The notes under the pieces were generated by a model that saw only the letters and a list, made by a program, of their open reading frames with translations, made no database searches and was not told the origin of the DNA. A DNA stretch of 64,000 nt. It comes from Glycomyces artemisiae. Lineage in GTDB: Bacteria; Actinomycetota; Actinomycetes; Mycobacteriales; Micromonosporaceae. Each line of letters opens with the position of its first letter. Positions within the stretch are counted from its first letter, which is position 1. The stretch is from the NCBI RefSeq assembly GCF_003002955.1, contig NZ_PVTJ01000005.1:124001-188000 (forward strand). Direction: 5' to 3'. The position numbers and the translations under genes are program-made. Below, in pieces: positions 7,769 through 17,778 of this stretch.

Positions 7769-9016
7769 ATGGCGATGCGGATAGCGGCGAAGTCCGCCGG
7801 TCCGGGCGATGCCGAGGAGGCGCCCGGGCGCGCCAAGCGGGCCGACTTCACCGACGTGCGCGCCAACAACCTCGGGTTCGTCCTCCGCCAGGTCCGGGCC
7901 GAGGGCCGGTGCTCGCGCGCCGACCTCGCCGCCAAGACCGGCCTGAACAAGGCCACGGTGTCCTCGCTCGTCGCCGAGCTCATCGAGCGCCGCGTCCTGC
8001 GCGAGTCCGGCTCGGTCATCGGCAACATCGGCCGCCCCGCGGTCCTCCTGTCCGTCGACACCGGCTACTACGCCTCGCTCGGCGTCGAGGTGAACGTGGA
8101 CTACATGACGCTCGTCGCCGTGGACCTCGCCGGGAACCGCCTCCTGTCCTGGCGCCGCGCCCACGACGGCGCGGGCGCCACCCCCGGCAAGTCGGTCTCG
8201 GCGCTGGCGGGCCTCGCCAAGCGCGCCGTGGACCGCATGGACTCCGAAGGGCGCCAGATCCTCGGGCTCGCCGTGGCCGTTCCCGGCATGATCGACAACG
8301 ACGGCGTCGTGCAGCGCGCCCCGATGCTCGGCTGGTCGGACTTCGACCTCACCGGCCGCCTGCGCCAGGCGATGCGCGACCCGAAGTACGCGGTCACCGC
8401 CGACAACGACGCGAACCTGGGCGCGGTCGCCGAGCAGCGCTTCGGGTCCTGGGCCGGCGTGTCCAACGTGATCTACCTGACCGGTGAGATCGGACTCGGC
8501 GCCGGGCTCATCGTCGACGGCGAACTGCGAAGGGGCGCCTCGGGGTTCGCGGGCGAGATCGGGAACCTCCTGGTCGAGGTCGACGGCCGGATCGGGCGCG
8601 TCGAGGACCTCGCGGGCATCCGCGCCGTCCTCGATGAGCTGTCCGAATCGGACGACATCGCCGGGACCGAGGTGGAGGCGGAGGTCGAGGACATCGTCAC
8701 CCGCGCCCGCGCGGGCGAACCGCGCGTCACCGAGGCCCTGGACCGGATCGGCCGCGCCCTCGGCGCGGGCATCGCCCTGGCCGTGGACCTGCTCAACCCG
8801 GAGGCCGTCGTCCTCGGCGGCCACTACCAGGCGCTGAGCCCGTGGATCGGCCCCGCCGCCGAGACCGAGCTCGCGGCCCGCACCCACGCCTCCGGCGCGG
8901 GCGGGGCCGAGGTCGTCGTCTCGGCGCTCGGCCACGAGGCCCCGGCCCTCGGCGCCGCCACCGGCATCCTCAACGACATCGACGCCGGGCTCATGCCGAC
9001 CCCGCTCGGCCGGTAA
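7769..9016 (+). CDS. ROK family transcriptional repressor (XylR/NagC-like)
   Basis: 415 residues, with AGGAGGACA well placed before the ATG. A winged HTH at residues 36-75 (CSRADLAAKTGLNKATVSSL) is followed by a ROK sugar-kinase fold with LTGEIGLGAGLIVDGEL and GEIGNLL. The usual ROK zinc site CxCGxxGCxE is missing: the corresponding segment reads VDGRIGRVED with no Cys. The sensor domain is therefore atypical. It is divergent from the importer operon, with the XylR-like operator in between, so it most likely represses the importer, and perhaps itself, until sugar binds. Confidence 0.9.
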   Translation: MAMRIAAKSAGPGDAEEAPGRAKRADFTDVRANNLGFVLRQVRAEGRCSRADLAAKTGLNKATVSSLVAELIERRVLRESGSVIGNIGRPAVLLSVDTGYYASLGVEVNVDYMTLVAVDLAGNRLLSWRRAHDGAGATPGKSVSALAGLAKRAVDRMDSEGRQILGLAVAVPGMIDNDGVVQRAPMLGWSDFDLTGRLRQAMRDPKYAVTADNDANLGAVAEQRFGSWAGVSNVIYLTGEIGLGAGLIVDGELRRGASGFAGEIGNLLVEVDGRIGRVEDLAGIRAVLDELSESDDIAGTEVEAEVEDIVTRARAGEPRVTEALDRIGRALGAGIALAVDLLNPEAVVLGGHYQALSPWIGPAAETELAARTHASGAGGAEVVVSALGHEAPALGAATGILNDIDAGLMPTPLGR

Positions 9017-9055
9017 CGCCCGATCCGCCCGGTTGTTTCAGAACTGTTACCCCGG

Positions 9056-9086
9056 CCGTTTCCGCAGGTGACGCCTGCGGAAACGG
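9056..9086 (+). terminator. Terminator after the ROK gene
   Basis: Perfect 13-bp stem (9056-9068 with 9074-9086) and TGACG loop, 40 nt after the ROK stop. It separates the ROK gene from the GH3 promoter that begins at 9129. Confidence 0.75.
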
Positions 9087-9128
9087 ACGAAAACCACCGA
9101 ACATCCACGCTGCCGCGCCCCGTCCGCC

Positions 9129-9158
9129 TTGACCGGCGGGCGGGCCGGGGTGTAGAAA
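9129..9158 (+). promoter_or_regulatory. Promoter of the GH3-lacI operon
   Basis: TTGACC (9129-9134), an 18-nt spacer and TAGAAA (9153-9158) make a good housekeeping promoter. Transcription would begin near 9165, just ahead of the first LacI-type operator. Confidence 0.65.
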
Positions 9159-9173
9159 TCTTGCATTCCTCAA

Positions 9174-9187
9174 TCGAAGCGCTTCGA
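9174..9187. promoter_or_regulatory. LacI-type operator O1
   Basis: Perfect 14-bp palindrome TCGAAGCGCTTCGA with the central CG step typical of LacI/GalR operators. It lies about 10 bp after the predicted transcription start. Confidence 0.8.
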
Positions 9188-9235
9188 CAAGCTTCTTCAA
9201 TGAAAAAGCCGCCACCAGGTGGAACACCCTGATCT

Positions 9236-9249
9236 TCGAAGCGCTTCGA
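9236..9249. promoter_or_regulatory. LacI-type operator O2
   Basis: A second exact copy of TCGAAGCGCTTCGA, 62 bp from O1 centre to centre (about six helical turns), which allows looping by a tetramer or cooperative dimers. Its position argues against a start codon at 9219 for the GH3 gene and for the ATG at 9300. Confidence 0.8.
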
Positions 9250-9299
9250 TGACGCAAGACACAGCCAGCGACAGCGACGTCCAAGCAAGGAAGACCCTC

Positions 9300-12137
9300 A
9301 TGACCGACCCGCGTCCCGCCTTCCGCGACTTGCCATTCCGCGACCCCGCCCTCCCCCGCGAGGAGCGCGTCTCCGACCTCCTCGCCCGGCTGACCCTCGA
9401 CGAGAAGATCGGCCTGCTGCACCAGTACCACCGGCCGGTCGAACGGCTCGGCATGGGCCCCTTCAAGACCGGGACCGAGGCCCTCCACGGGCTCGCCTGG
9501 CTCGGCGAGGCCACCGTCTTCCCGCAGGTCGTCGCCCTCGGCGCCACCTGGAACCCCGAGCTCGTCGAAGAGGTCGGCGCCGCCGTCGCCGACGAGGTCC
9601 TCGCCTTCAACCACGAGGACCCCGTCAAGGTCGGGCGCAACGTCTGGGCCCCCACCGTCAACCCGCTGCGCGACCCCCGCTGGGGCCGCAACGAGGAGGG
9701 CTACTCCGAGGACGCCTGGATGACCGGGCTCATGGGCGGCGCCTACGCGCGCGGCCTCAAGGGCGACAACGGCTCCGTGTGGAAGACCGCGCCCACCGTG
9801 AAGCACTTCCTGGCCTACGGCAACGAGGCCGACCGCTGCACCACCTCCTCGAACATGCCCCCGCGCGTGCTGCGCGAGTACGAGTTCGCCGCCCACCGCC
9901 CGGCACTGGCGAGCGGCGACGCGGTCGCGGTCATGCTCTCCTACAACCTTGTCAACGGCCGCCCCGCGCACGTGACCCCCCTCGTGAACACCGAGCTGCG
10001 CACCTGGACCGCGGACGAGGTCTTCATCGTCTCGGACGCCTACGCGCCCAACAACCTCGCGCAGCTCCAGGGCTACTTCGAGGACCTCCCCACCGCGTAC
10101 GCCGCCGCCGTCAAGGCCGGCCTCGACTCCTTCACCCAGGACGACGACCGCGCCGAAGGCGTCCTCGCCCACGTCCAGGCCGCCCTCGACCGGGGCCTGC
10201 TCGACGAGTCCGACATCGACACCGCGGTGCGCCGCAACCTGGTCGTGCGCTTCGGCCTCGGCGAGTTCGACCCCGAGGACCCGTACGCGCACATCGGCCG
10301 CGAAGCGGTGAACTCCCCTGAGCACCAGGCGCTCGCGCGCGAGGCCGCCACCCAGTCGATCACCCTGCTCAAGAACGACGGCATCCTGCCGCTCAAGGCC
10401 CCCGAGAAGATCGCCGTCATCGGCCCGCTCGCCGACGTCCAGATGCAGGACTGGTACTCCGGGACGCTCCCGTACGCCGCCACCGCCCGCCAGGCCCTCG
10501 CCGCGCGCGCCGAGGTCGTCTACAGCGAGGGCGTCGACCGCATCCGCCTGCGACACAACAAGGGCTATGTCACCGCCGCGCCCGACGGCGCCGAGCTCAC
10601 CATCACCGACACGCTCGGCGCGGCCGCGCAGTTCGACGTCTTCGACTGGGGCGGCTGGTCCTACACGTTCCGCTCCGCGGCCACCGGGAAGTACCTGGAC
10701 GGGCGCCTCGACGGGACCGTCGGCGCCGACTCGCCCGGCCCGCACGAGTTCGACGTCCACGAGACCTTCCGCTTCATCGACGTCGAGGGCGGGAAGATCG
10801 CGATCAAGCACCTCCACCGGCCCGACGGCGCCGAAGACGGCAAGTGGATCGGCGTCATCGACAACCGGCTCATCCTGGTGGACAGCCAGTCTGAGGCCGC
10901 GGCGTTCGACATCGACCACGTGGTCCGCTCGCACGACATCGCCGCCGACCTGGCCCGCGACGCCGATGTCGCCGTCGTAGTGCTCGGCGACCACCCGCTC
11001 GTGAACGGCCGCGAGACCGAGGACCGCGCCGACCTCAACCTCTCGAACAGCCAAGAATGGCTCCTGCGCAGAGTCGTCGAGGCCAACCCGAATACCATTT
11101 TGGTCATGTCCTCCTCCTACCCCTACGCCGTGAACTGGGCCGCCAAGCACGTGCCCGCCGTGGTGTGGTCGGGCCACGGAGGCCAGGAGTGGGGGAACGC
11201 GCTCGCCGACGTCCTGTACGGCGACCGCGACGCCGAGGGCCGCCTCCCGCAGACCTGGTACACCGACGCCGCCGAGCTGCCGGTGATGCTCGACTACGAC
11301 ATCGTCGCCTCCGACGCGACCTACCTGTACTACCTCGGCCAGCCGCTCTACCCGTTCGGCCACGGCCTGTCCTATGCGGACTTCACGTACGCGGACCTCA
11401 AGGTGGACAAGGATCGCGCGGGCTCGGGCGACGAGCTCACGGTGACCGTCGACGTCACGAACGCCTCCGGCCGCGACGGCGTCGAGACCGTGCAGCTCTA
11501 CTCGCACCAGTGCGGCTCCCGCGTCAAGCAGCCGCTGCGCCAGCTCCGCGGATTCCGGAAGGTGCGCCTCGCCGCGGGCGAGACCCGCACCGTCTCCTTC
11601 ACCGTCGCCGTGGACGACCTCGCCCACTGGGACAACACGACCGGCCGCATGATCGTCGAGAAGAGCCGCCAGCGCCTCATGGTCGGGCGCTCGGCGACGA
11701 ACATCGTCCTGTCCGCGTCGGTGCGCATCGACGGCGAGACCGCCGGTCCCCGCGACCTCGGGAAGCCGCTCGCGGCCGCCTCCAACGACGCCTACGCGGG
11801 CGTGCTGTGGCGCGACGAGACCCGCGCCTCCGGCGACGTCATCGCCGCCGAAGAGGCCGGGGGCTGGATCATGCTGGGGGACTGCGACTTCAGTCCCGGA
11901 TACACCACGGTGACCGCGCGCGTCTCGGGCCACGCCTCGCAGCTGCAACTGCGCGTGGACGACCCGCTCGACGGCGACGTCCTCGCGAAGATCGACACGC
12001 CGATGACCGCGGGCGTCTACGACTACGCCGAGGTGACCGTGGACTTCGGCGGCGCCGAAGGCGTCAAGGACCTGTACGTGACGTTCGAGTCCGGCCCCGT
12101 CCGCCTCGCGTCGCTGACCTTCGGCGGGCAGTCGTAG
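9300..12137 (+). CDS. Glycoside hydrolase family 3 (beta-xylosidase/beta-glucosidase-like), multidomain
   Basis: 945 residues from the ATG at 9300, which has AAGGAAG in place. An upstream in-frame GTG at 9219 would put operator O2 inside the gene. The GH3 N-terminal barrel carries the KHFLAYGNE motif and the nucleophile region VSDAYAPNN (Asp near residue 246). About residues 420-535 form an inserted beta-rich segment (WGGWSYTFRSAATGKYLDG) resembling a beta-trefoil or fascin-like fold. The alpha/beta sandwich and an FN3-like domain follow, then a C-terminal CBM6/35-like jelly roll (about 830-943). There is no signal peptide, so it probably hydrolyses imported oligosaccharides in the cytoplasm. 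The downstream lacI overlaps by one base, giving an enzyme-repressor operon. Confidence 0.92.
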   Translation: MTDPRPAFRDLPFRDPALPREERVSDLLARLTLDEKIGLLHQYHRPVERLGMGPFKTGTEALHGLAWLGEATVFPQVVALGATWNPELVEEVGAAVADEVLAFNHEDPVKVGRNVWAPTVNPLRDPRWGRNEEGYSEDAWMTGLMGGAYARGLKGDNGSVWKTAPTVKHFLAYGNEADRCTTSSNMPPRVLREYEFAAHRPALASGDAVAVMLSYNLVNGRPAHVTPLVNTELRTWTADEVFIVSDAYAPNNLAQLQGYFEDLPTAYAAAVKAGLDSFTQDDDRAEGVLAHVQAALDRGLLDESDIDTAVRRNLVVRFGLGEFDPEDPYAHIGREAVNSPEHQALAREAATQSITLLKNDGILPLKAPEKIAVIGPLADVQMQDWYSGTLPYAATARQALAARAEVVYSEGVDRIRLRHNKGYVTAAPDGAELTITDTLGAAAQFDVFDWGGWSYTFRSAATGKYLDGRLDGTVGADSPGPHEFDVHETFRFIDVEGGKIAIKHLHRPDGAEDGKWIGVIDNRLILVDSQSEAAAFDIDHVVRSHDIAADLARDADVAVVVLGDHPLVNGRETEDRADLNLSNSQEWLLRRVVEANPNTILVMSSSYPYAVNWAAKHVPAVVWSGHGGQEWGNALADVLYGDRDAEGRLPQTWYTDAAELPVMLDYDIVASDATYLYYLGQPLYPFGHGLSYADFTYADLKVDKDRAGSGDELTVTVDVTNASGRDGVETVQLYSHQCGSRVKQPLRQLRGFRKVRLAAGETRTVSFTVAVDDLAHWDNTTGRMIVEKSRQRLMVGRSATNIVLSASVRIDGETAGPRDLGKPLAAASNDAYAGVLWRDETRASGDVIAAEEAGGWIMLGDCDFSPGYTTVTARVSGHASQLQLRVDDPLDGDVLAKIDTPMTAGVYDYAEVTVDFGGAEGVKDLYVTFESGPVRLASLTFGGQS

Positions 12138-13129
12138 TGGCCGGCCCTGGCCGCGGCGTCACCATCGCCGACGTGGCCGCCCGCGCCGGGGTCGCCGCCT
12201 CCACCGTGTCCTATGTGATCTCGGGGAAGCGGTCGATCTCGCCGGAGACCGCCGGGCGGGTCATGCAGGCCGTCGCCGACCTCGGCTACCACCCGCACGC
12301 GGGGGCGCGCTCGCTCGCGTCCCGGCGGGCCGGGGTCATCGCGATGATGTTCCCGATCCGCGACGGCATGCACCTGCCGGTGCTCATGCAGTTCGCGGCC
12401 GGGGCGGTCGCCGAGGCCCGCCGCCACGACCAGGACGTGCTCCTCATGACCGCCGACGAGGGCCCCGCGGGCCTGGCCCGCGTCGCCGCCTCGGCCATGG
12501 TCGACGGCCTCATCCTCATGGACGTCGAGGTCCGCGACCCGCGCGTGGAAGTGCTGCGCCGCCTGGGACTCCCGAACGTCCTCATCGGATTCCCCGCGGA
12601 CTCGAAGGACCTGACCTGCGTCGACCTCGACTTCACCGCCGCGGGCCGCGCCTGCGCCGACTACCTCGCCGATCGCGGCTGCGGCGACATCGCGCTCCTC
12701 GGCGCCGCCGAAGCGGTCTACGAGCGGCGCACCGGCTTCGCCGAGCGGGTCCGCGAGGGCTTCCTCGGCCGCCCCGGCGTCCGCGCGGAGGTCCGGCCCT
12801 GCCCGAACTACCCGACGGAGGTGCAGCGCGCGGTCAAGGAGCTCCTGGCCGCGCGGCCGGACCTCACCGGGCTCGCCGTCCACAACGAGCCCGCGGTCGG
12901 GCACGTCATGCACGCGCTCGCCGACGCCGGGAAGCGCGTGGGGGAGGACTTCCACGTGGTCGTCATCGGCCCCGACGAGGTCGCCGAGCGCGTCCACCCG
13001 CAGCTCCCGTCGGTGCTCGTCCCGGCCGAGACGCTCGCCCAGACCGCGGTGCGCCACCTCATGCGCAAGCTCGACGGCCTCGACGTCCCCGACTCGACGC
13101 TCCTCGAACCGCAGCTGACGATCCGCTAA
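12137..13129 (+). CDS. LacI family transcriptional repressor
   Basis: 330 residues from a GTG whose G is also the last base of the GH3 stop TAG. The N-terminal HTH with hinge reads VTIADVAARAGVAASTVSYVISGKRSISPETAGRV in outline (written here as separate motifs VTIADVAARAG and STVSYVISG). A periplasmic-binding-like sensor domain with DGLILMDVEV and VVIGPDEVAERVHPQLPSV follows. Translational coupling to the GH3 gene and two identical palindromes upstream of that gene make it the probable autoregulated repressor of this operon. The effector is likely a sugar released or transported by the locus. Confidence 0.93.
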   Translation: MAGPGRGVTIADVAARAGVAASTVSYVISGKRSISPETAGRVMQAVADLGYHPHAGARSLASRRAGVIAMMFPIRDGMHLPVLMQFAAGAVAEARRHDQDVLLMTADEGPAGLARVAASAMVDGLILMDVEVRDPRVEVLRRLGLPNVLIGFPADSKDLTCVDLDFTAAGRACADYLADRGCGDIALLGAAEAVYERRTGFAERVREGFLGRPGVRAEVRPCPNYPTEVQRAVKELLAARPDLTGLAVHNEPAVGHVMHALADAGKRVGEDFHVVVIGPDEVAERVHPQLPSVLVPAETLAQTAVRHLMRKLDGLDVPDSTLLEPQLTIR

Positions 13130-13144
13130 GGCGCGCAAGGCAGA

Positions 13145-13182
13145 ACGGCGGCCCGGAGGATGGTGGTCCTCCGGGCCGCCGT
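13145..13182. terminator. Bidirectional terminator between lacI and M23 peptidase genes
   Basis: Perfect 16-bp stem (13145-13160 with 13167-13182) around TGGTGG, lying between two convergent genes and usable by both. Confidence 0.85.
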
Positions 13183-13220
13183 CTTCCCCGTGCGGGGAGA
13201 GTGCAGCTTTCGTCGCGCCG

Positions 13221-14042
13221 CTACCCGACGTCCAGCCCCTGCTCCTGGAGCCAGGCCAGGGAGTCGACCTTCTCGCCGTCGATGAGCACCTCGAAGTGCA
13301 GGTGCGGGCCGGTCGAGTTGCCGGTGGTGCCGGCCAGGATCAGGGCGTCGCCCTTCTCGACCTCGTCGCCCACGTTCACGAGCACCTCGGAGGCGTGCGC
13401 GTAGCGGGTCTCGACGCCGTTCCCGTGGTCCACGTAGACCACGTTCCCGTAGCCGCCGGCCTCGTAGCCGACGTACGTCACGGTGCCCGCGCCCACGGAG
13501 ACGATCTCGTCGCCCTCGTTGTTGCCGAAGTCGGTGCCGCCGTGCATGGAGCCGTTGCGCATCCCGTAGTAGGAGGTGATCGACGCGGTCGACGGCAGGC
13601 CCCACGGATTCGCGGCCGCCTCGGCCTCCGCGGCGGCTTCGGCCTCGGCCTCGGCCTGCGCCTGCGCTTCGGCCTCGGCGGCGGCCTTCGCCTCGGCCTC
13701 GGCGGCGGCCTTGGCCTCCGCTTCGGCCTGCGCCTGCGCCTGGGCCTCGGCCTGCTCGGCGGCGTAGTCCGCGGCCATGCCGGCCAGGACGTCGTCCACC
13801 TTCCAGTCGGCCTGGACCACGGTGGCGTCCATGTCGACCTCTGAGTCGGCGGCCTGCGCCGCGGCCTGCCCGGAGAGGGCCGACACCACCCAGCCGGTGA
13901 TGATCGCCGCCGCCAGGCCCCCGCTCACGAGACGCCAGGTGTGACGTTCGCGACGGATGCGGCGGCGCCGGATCACGGCGCGGAGTCGGCGGCTGGTCAG
14001 TTCGCGTCCTGCGTTCTCGCAGGTGTCGTCATGCTTGCCCAT
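13221..14042 (-). CDS. M23 (LytM-type) peptidase with coiled-coil domain
   Basis: 273 residues from the ATG at 14042. A longer frame continues upstream without a convincing start. A very basic N-terminus (RRLRAVIRRRRIRRERHTW) is followed by a membrane segment or signal anchor (about 37-60). A long Ala/Glu/Gln/Lys coiled coil (about 90-150) precedes a C-terminal M23 domain with HGGTDF and HLHFEV, so the zinc ligands and catalytic His are intact. It probably cleaves peptidoglycan cross-links in the cell wall, the coiled coil acting as spacer or regulator. The gene is divergent from the ABC-F gene. I looked for a c-di-AMP riboswitch in its leader and could not support one. Confidence 0.9.
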   Translation of the reverse strand: MGKHDDTCENAGRELTSRRLRAVIRRRRIRRERHTWRLVSGGLAAAIITGWVVSALSGQAAAQAADSEVDMDATVVQADWKVDDVLAGMAADYAAEQAEAQAQAQAEAEAKAAAEAEAKAAAEAEAQAQAEAEAEAAAEAEAAANPWGLPSTASITSYYGMRNGSMHGGTDFGNNEGDEIVSVGAGTVTYVGYEAGGYGNVVYVDHGNGVETRYAHASEVLVNVGDEVEKGDALILAGTTGNSTGPHLHFEVLIDGEKVDSLAWLQEQGLDVG

Positions 14043-14174
14043 AAGACCGGGAAACCTACCGGATCCAATCCGGACAAACCCGGCTCGACCAGCGAAACCA
14101 CACTCGAACTGGTCCCCTTGCGGGCGAGGTCGGCACCCGGGGGCGGCCGCGGTTCCTCCGAAAGGAGGAGGCCG

Positions 14175-14252
14175 ATGACAGAACGTGAACAGTCCCTCGC
14201 AAATGGTGTCTTCGGTTATATCGGCGCGACCGTGACCCACGCCGCCGCCTAA
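14175..14252 (+). CDS. Possible 25-residue leader peptide upstream of the ABC-F gene
   Basis: ATG at 14175 is preceded by AAAGGAGGAG with ideal spacing, one of the strongest Shine-Dalgarno sequences in the window. The frame encodes 25 residues (beginning MTEREQSLANGVFGY and ending THAAA) and stops 52 nt before the ABC-F start. The SD itself is one arm of a small TCCTCC-GAAA-GGAGGA hairpin. ABC-F resistance genes are often controlled by short upstream ORFs that sense stalled ribosomes, so this could be a regulatory ORF. The frame stays open further upstream, so a longer or non-coding interpretation remains possible. Confidence 0.45.
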   Translation: MTEREQSLANGVFGYIGATVTHAAA

Positions 14253-14304
14253 ACTTGGAACGCCTGCGGCCAATCGGCCCGAAACCCGCTTTGAGGAGTG
14301 CCCC

Positions 14305-15924
<1,620 letters not shown>

Positions 15925-15963
15925 TCCGAGCCCCGCTCGCGGGACGTCCCGCTTTCGGGCGAC

Positions 15964-15985
15964 AACCGGCCCGGCGGGGCCGGTT
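15964..15985. terminator. Terminator after the ABC-F gene
   Basis: Perfect 9-bp stem AACCGGCCC/GGGCCGGTT with a GGCG loop, between the convergent ABC-F gene and a membrane protein gene. Confidence 0.65.
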
Positions 15986-16052
15986 CCTGTCGGACCCGGC
16001 GGGCAGGATCGCTCCTATCTTCCCCGGGGCGGGTGGGGGTTAGGGGTGGTTA

Positions 16053-17276
16053 TCAGCCCGAGTACATCAGGACGATCGCGGCGCACGCGCCCGCGGCGGC
16101 GCTGATGATCGGGGCCCGCACCGAGTGCTTGCGGTCGGCCCGCGCGGTGGCGGCGACGATGAGCCACGGGCACAGGGCGATCCAGCCGTACTCGGGGTGC
16201 TCGGGGTTCGAGCCGCTGAGCGGGGCGATCATGAGCGCCAGGAGCGGGCCGATCATGAGCGGCCACGCCGAGCTGGTCCCGAAGCGGCGCAGGCTCTCCA
16301 CGATCGCCGGGCCGCACGCCACGGCCACGAGCGCGGGCATGAGCGCCACCCACCACAGCTGCCCAGGGTGCGCGGCGATCTCGCCGATGGCCGCGTTGTA
16401 GGTGTCCACGAGGCCGTACGGCCACGAGGACCCGGTCATCGCGGCGAGCGCCAGCACCGCCAGCGCCGCGCCCGCCGACACCAGGATCTGCCCGGGTCGG
16501 CGCCGCGCGAAGTACAGGCACAGCAGCGAGACCGCGAACCACGCGGCGCCGTACGAGAGGAGCGCGGCGATCCCGAGGAGCCCGCCCGCGGCGGCGGCGC
16601 CCCAGAACGCGTCCCAGCCCTTGACGCGCCGCTCGGAGGCCACCGCGCCGCACGCGAGGACCGCGGCGCACGCGGCGGCGGCGATCCCGTCGACGCCGAG
16701 CGTCGCCCACGCGGCCCACGGCCCGAGGATGAGCACCGGCGCGAGCGCGCGGGCCGCGACCGGGCCGGACACGGACTTGACCGCGACGAGCACCAGCGGC
16801 ACCGACAGGCACGACAGGGCGATAACCGTGATCGCAAGGCCCGCTTCGGAACCGGTGTACGACACCAGGAGCGCGATCGCGCCGCGCGCGCCGTCGGTCG
16901 CCGTCGACATCGTCGTCGGGTCCACATTGGTGTGCAGTGCGGCCGACCACGCGATGGAGGCCAGATAGGACAGCACCAGCAGCACGTGCCACGACATCCG
17001 CACGGCCGCAGGGCGGGTCGCGACCCCGAGCACGGCCGCCGCCGCGAGCGGCGCCACCACCATGCCGGGCGTCACCCGCAGCGAGAGGTTCTGGGCCGGC
17101 CACCACGGGAGCGTCGTCGGACCGACCACTTCGGTCGTCGAGACCGCCACCGACGCCATGGTCAGCACGACCATGGTGAGGCACAGCCAGATTCCCAGGT
17201 CGCGCAGGCGCGAAGGGCGCCGCGCCGGGGCGAGGGCGTCGACCCGGTCGGTGAATGAGGTCTGCGGTGCGGTCAC
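16053..17276 (-). CDS. Polytopic membrane protein of unknown function
   Basis: 407 residues from a GTG at 17276. A hydrophilic Arg-rich N-terminus (about 30 residues) is followed by about 10-12 hydrophobic segments. The last is IISAAAGACAAIVLMYSG at the extreme C-terminus. Short polar loops carry WSAALHTNVDPTTMS and SGSNPEHPEYGW, which would face the outside. The layout resembles actinobacterial GT-C-like or lipid-carrier membrane proteins, but I see no catalytic Asp-rich motif and do not assign a function. It is flanked by convergent ABC-F and divergent HTH genes and appears to be a single-gene unit. Confidence 0.75.
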   Translation of the reverse strand: MTAPQTSFTDRVDALAPARRPSRLRDLGIWLCLTMVVLTMASVAVSTTEVVGPTTLPWWPAQNLSLRVTPGMVVAPLAAAAVLGVATRPAAVRMSWHVLLVLSYLASIAWSAALHTNVDPTTMSTATDGARGAIALLVSYTGSEAGLAITVIALSCLSVPLVLVAVKSVSGPVAARALAPVLILGPWAAWATLGVDGIAAAACAAVLACGAVASERRVKGWDAFWGAAAAGGLLGIAALLSYGAAWFAVSLLCLYFARRRPGQILVSAGAALAVLALAAMTGSSWPYGLVDTYNAAIGEIAAHPGQLWWVALMPALVAVACGPAIVESLRRFGTSSAWPLMIGPLLALMIAPLSGSNPEHPEYGWIALCPWLIVAATARADRKHSVRAPIISAAAGACAAIVLMYSG

Positions 17277-17381
17277 GTCACGAAACTATCGGGTATCCGA
17301 CAGAAACGTCCGCCGGGCGAGAGAACTCCGGCAAACTTCACAACACACCTTTCATCACCCTCCGTATCCGGGAAAGGACTC

Positions 17382-17642
17382 ATGACCCCCGAATCCATTC
17401 CTCCCCCCGAGGGCGTCCCCGCCGATGCGGGCGCCGCGAAGACCGATCCGAACCGGCAGGTCCGCGGCGACGAGCGCCGCGAGCTCACCGGCCGCGTCAC
17501 CGCGGCCTACGAGCAGGGCCGGAGCATCAGGGACATCGCCTCAACGATAGGCCGATCGTACGGTTTCGTGCACCGACTGCTGGCGGAAGCGGGCGTCGAC
17601 TTCCGGACCCGCGGCGGCGCGCGCAAGGGCGGCGGGAAATAA
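17382..17642 (+). CDS. Small helix-turn-helix protein
   Basis: 86 residues with GGGAAAGGA before the ATG. A disordered Pro/Ala-rich N-terminus (1-30) is followed by an HTH (about 36-75) with RVTAAYEQGRSIRDIASTIG and YGFVHRLLAEAGV, then a Gly/Lys/Arg tail. This is the resolvase-like helix-turn-helix_13 type of small protein widely conserved in actinobacteria, often found near ABC-F genes. It probably binds DNA, but no target is known to me. It may share a promoter region with the divergent membrane protein gene. Confidence 0.85.
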   Translation: MTPESIPPPEGVPADAGAAKTDPNRQVRGDERRELTGRVTAAYEQGRSIRDIASTIGRSYGFVHRLLAEAGVDFRTRGGARKGGGK

Positions 17643-17778
17643 CCTGGGCTCCTCCGGGCGTTCCACGTTCGGATAACGAACGACGAAACGGCCCAAGCCC
17701 CACCACCGGACTGCCGCGGACTGCCACCGACCTGACCGGACGACGACCGCACTTGGGCACTTGCACACGGGAGGCCCA

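Noticed and set aside
13576..13767. Small Ala/Ser-rich frame on the + strand inside the M23 gene
   Set aside because: It is the complement of the Ala/Glu coiled-coil repeats and has no start signal.
14043..14280. c-di-AMP (ydaO) riboswitch in the leader of the M23 peptidase gene
   Set aside because: Such riboswitches often precede actinobacterial wall hydrolases, but I could not find the conserved core blocks on the minus strand.
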